Source of the DNA: Streptosporangiaceae bacterium
GTDB taxonomy: Bacteria > Actinomycetota > Actinomycetes > Streptosporangiales > Streptosporangiaceae
DNA: 13,901 nucleotides
Direction of reading: 5' to 3'
Assembly (NCBI GenBank): GCA_030039095.1
Contig: JASHQP010000734.1
Location: 1-13,901, forward strand
A program made the position numbers and the translations under genes. The notes below the pieces were generated by a model that was given only the letters and a program-made list of their open reading frames with translations, was not told the origin of the DNA and did not search any database. This document shows, one piece after another, positions 12,688 through 13,901 of this stretch. Numbering within the stretch: position 1 is the first letter of the stretch; each line of letters starts with the position of its first letter.

Positions 12688-13901
12688 ATGTCCGATAATC
12701 CCTCATCGGGCGCGCCAGGCGGGCCGGCAGACGGGCCGACGGGATGGCCCGACGAGGCCCAGCCGAACCCGGTCGGGCAGCCGCCCTACGGCCAGCAGCC
12801 TTCATACGGCCAGCCAACATACGGCCCGCAGCCGGGATACGGCCAGCACCCGGGATACGGCCAGCAGCCGTACGGCCAGTACCCCGGGTACGGACAGGGC
12901 TACGGGCCGCCCGGGCCCGAGCCCGGCGGGATCCCCCTTCGCCCACTCGGCGTCGGCGAGATTCTCAGCGGGGCGTTCACCATGATCCGGCAGAACCCGG
13001 TGGCCACGCTGGGCCTGTCCGCGATCCTGCTGACCATCTACGGCGTGGCATCGACCGCGTTCTCTCTGCTGATTCGCGGTCTTGTCGGGCAGCTGACGAT
13101 CACTCCCGAGCAGAACCTGACCCATGCGCAGGTCCAGCACCTGCTGTTCGACGTGTTCGCTGTCGTGCTGCCGTCGGCGCTGGGCGTGGTCGTGCTCGCG
13201 ATCTTCATCGAGCTCGTGCTGACCGGCCTGCTCACGGTCGTGATCGGGCGCGGCGTGCTCGGCCGGAAGGTCGGCATGGGCGAGGCGTGGCGGCTCGCGC
13301 TGCCGCGGCTGCCGACGGTTCTCGGAGCGATCGTGCTGGCCGGGCTCTGCATCCTGAGCCTCTGGGTCGCGGTCGCCGTGATTGTCACGGTCTTCGTGCT
13401 CCTGCACGTGTACGCGGCGGCGATCGCCCTCGGGATCCTCGCGGGCATCGCGGCGTTCTGCGTCACGCTGTGGTTCTCGATCATGTTCAGCCTGGCGGTC
13501 CCCGTGGTCGTGCTCGAGCGCGAGGGGCCGGTGAGCGCGCTCGCGAGGTCCTGGCGGCTGGTCAGGCGGAGCTTCTGGCGCGTGTTCGGGATCCTGGTGC
13601 TCGCCGGGATCGTCGTCGCGTTCGCCGGATTCGTGCTGCAGCTGCCGTTCACACTGCTCGAGGCGATAGCCGGGGGTTCCGCCGGTGTGTTCGGGCTCAC
13701 CGCGAGCCGCTCGGTCCTGGCGGTCGTGATCGGGGGTGTCGGCAGCATCGTCGCCGGCGCGGTCACCCGGCCGATCAGCGCCGGGGTGACGGTCCTGCTC
13801 TACCTGGACATGCGCATGCGCAAGGAGGGCCTCGACCTCGCGCTGCGCGACGCCGCGACAGGCCAGCAGATGACCGGCGACGAGTTCGAGACCGTGTGGC
13901 G
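12688..13901 (+). CDS. Multi-pass membrane protein with Tyr/Gly/Gln/Pro repeats, GPDPase-membrane-domain-like, 3' end outside the window
   Basis: About 404 codons are visible and no stop is reached. The first ~90 residues are soluble and disordered: a Gly/Pro/Asp-rich start, then eight irregular Tyr-Gly units (YGQQP, YGQP, YGPQPG, YGQHPG and variants, about 36-82). A conserved-looking opening to the membrane part follows (IPLRPLGVGEILSGAFTMIR), then about six hydrophobic helices, with the charged element VLEREGPVSALARSWRLVRR in a loop and LYLDMRMRKEGLDLALRDA near the edge. These last two are typical of actinobacterial membrane proteins annotated as glycerophosphoryl diester phosphodiesterase membrane domain (PF10110-like). 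No catalytic phosphodiesterase domain is visible and enzymatic activity should not be assumed. AAGGAG (12678-12683) precedes the ATG. The function is unknown. Confidence 0.85.
   Translation, partial: MSDNPSSGAPGGPADGPTGWPDEAQPNPVGQPPYGQQPSYGQPTYGPQPGYGQHPGYGQQPYGQYPGYGQGYGPPGPEPGGIPLRPLGVGEILSGAFTMIRQNPVATLGLSAILLTIYGVASTAFSLLIRGLVGQLTITPEQNLTHAQVQHLLFDVFAVVLPSALGVVVLAIFIELVLTGLLTVVIGRGVLGRKVGMGEAWRLALPRLPTVLGAIVLAGLCILSLWVAVAVIVTVFVLLHVYAAAIALGILAGIAAFCVTLWFSIMFSLAVPVVVLEREGPVSALARSWRLVRRSFWRVFGILVLAGIVVAFAGFVLQLPFTLLEAIAGGSAGVFGLTASRSVLAVVIGGVGSIVAGAVTRPISAGVTVLLYLDMRMRKEGLDLALRDAATGQQMTGDEFETVW

Overview
The window is high-GC DNA with strong G/C third-position bias and reads as an actinomycete chromosome. 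The gene set (SecA with an actinobacterial-type core, a long-form HPF, MtrA-MtrB-LpqB, MtnA beside mtrA) resembles the Streptomyces / Streptosporangiales / Frankia lineages more than mycobacteria, where sahH and tmk, not mtnA, precede mtrA. This is conserved core chromosome. I see no tRNA, rRNA, CRISPR array, insertion sequence, phage gene or toxin-antitoxin pair, and no convincing new multi-gene system.

Layout, left to right. (1) secA on the minus strand, start codon at 2744, running off the left edge. (2) On the plus strand, a small two-helix membrane protein (3023-3325) and a winged-helix protein of the YcaQ/AlkX DNA glycosylase family (3415-4674). (3) Converging on it with a 4-nt gap, a minus-strand pair: an orphan NarL/LuxR-type response regulator (4679-5398) and, upstream of it, a long ribosome hibernation promoting factor (5523-6251). 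(4) A 480-nt gap (6252-6731) with no credible gene, holding several strong hairpins and a tandem octamer. (5) A tight minus-strand operon transcribed mtnA, mtrA, mtrB, lpqB (12364 down to 6732), closed by a strong hairpin directly after the lpqB stop. (6) A 323-nt divergent region (12365-12687) with three copies of an 8-bp GATCGTGG motif; two form a long inverted repeat around a candidate mtnA promoter. (7) A plus-strand multi-pass membrane protein with a Tyr/Gly/Gln/Pro-rich N-terminus, cut by the right edge.

How the genes work together. MtrB (sensor kinase), MtrA (response regulator) and LpqB (lipoprotein) form one signalling system that couples cell-envelope state to cell division, wall remodelling and, in streptomycetes, development. 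SecA drives Sec-dependent export, the route LpqB would be expected to take. HPF stores ribosomes as inactive 100S dimers in stationary phase. MtnA belongs to methylthioadenosine (methionine) salvage, and its stop codon overlaps the mtrA start, so it is probably co-expressed with the signalling genes. The best leads for follow-up are the operator-like repeats at the mtnA promoter, the structured hpf leader, and the lack of a comF-like gene between lpqB and hpf.
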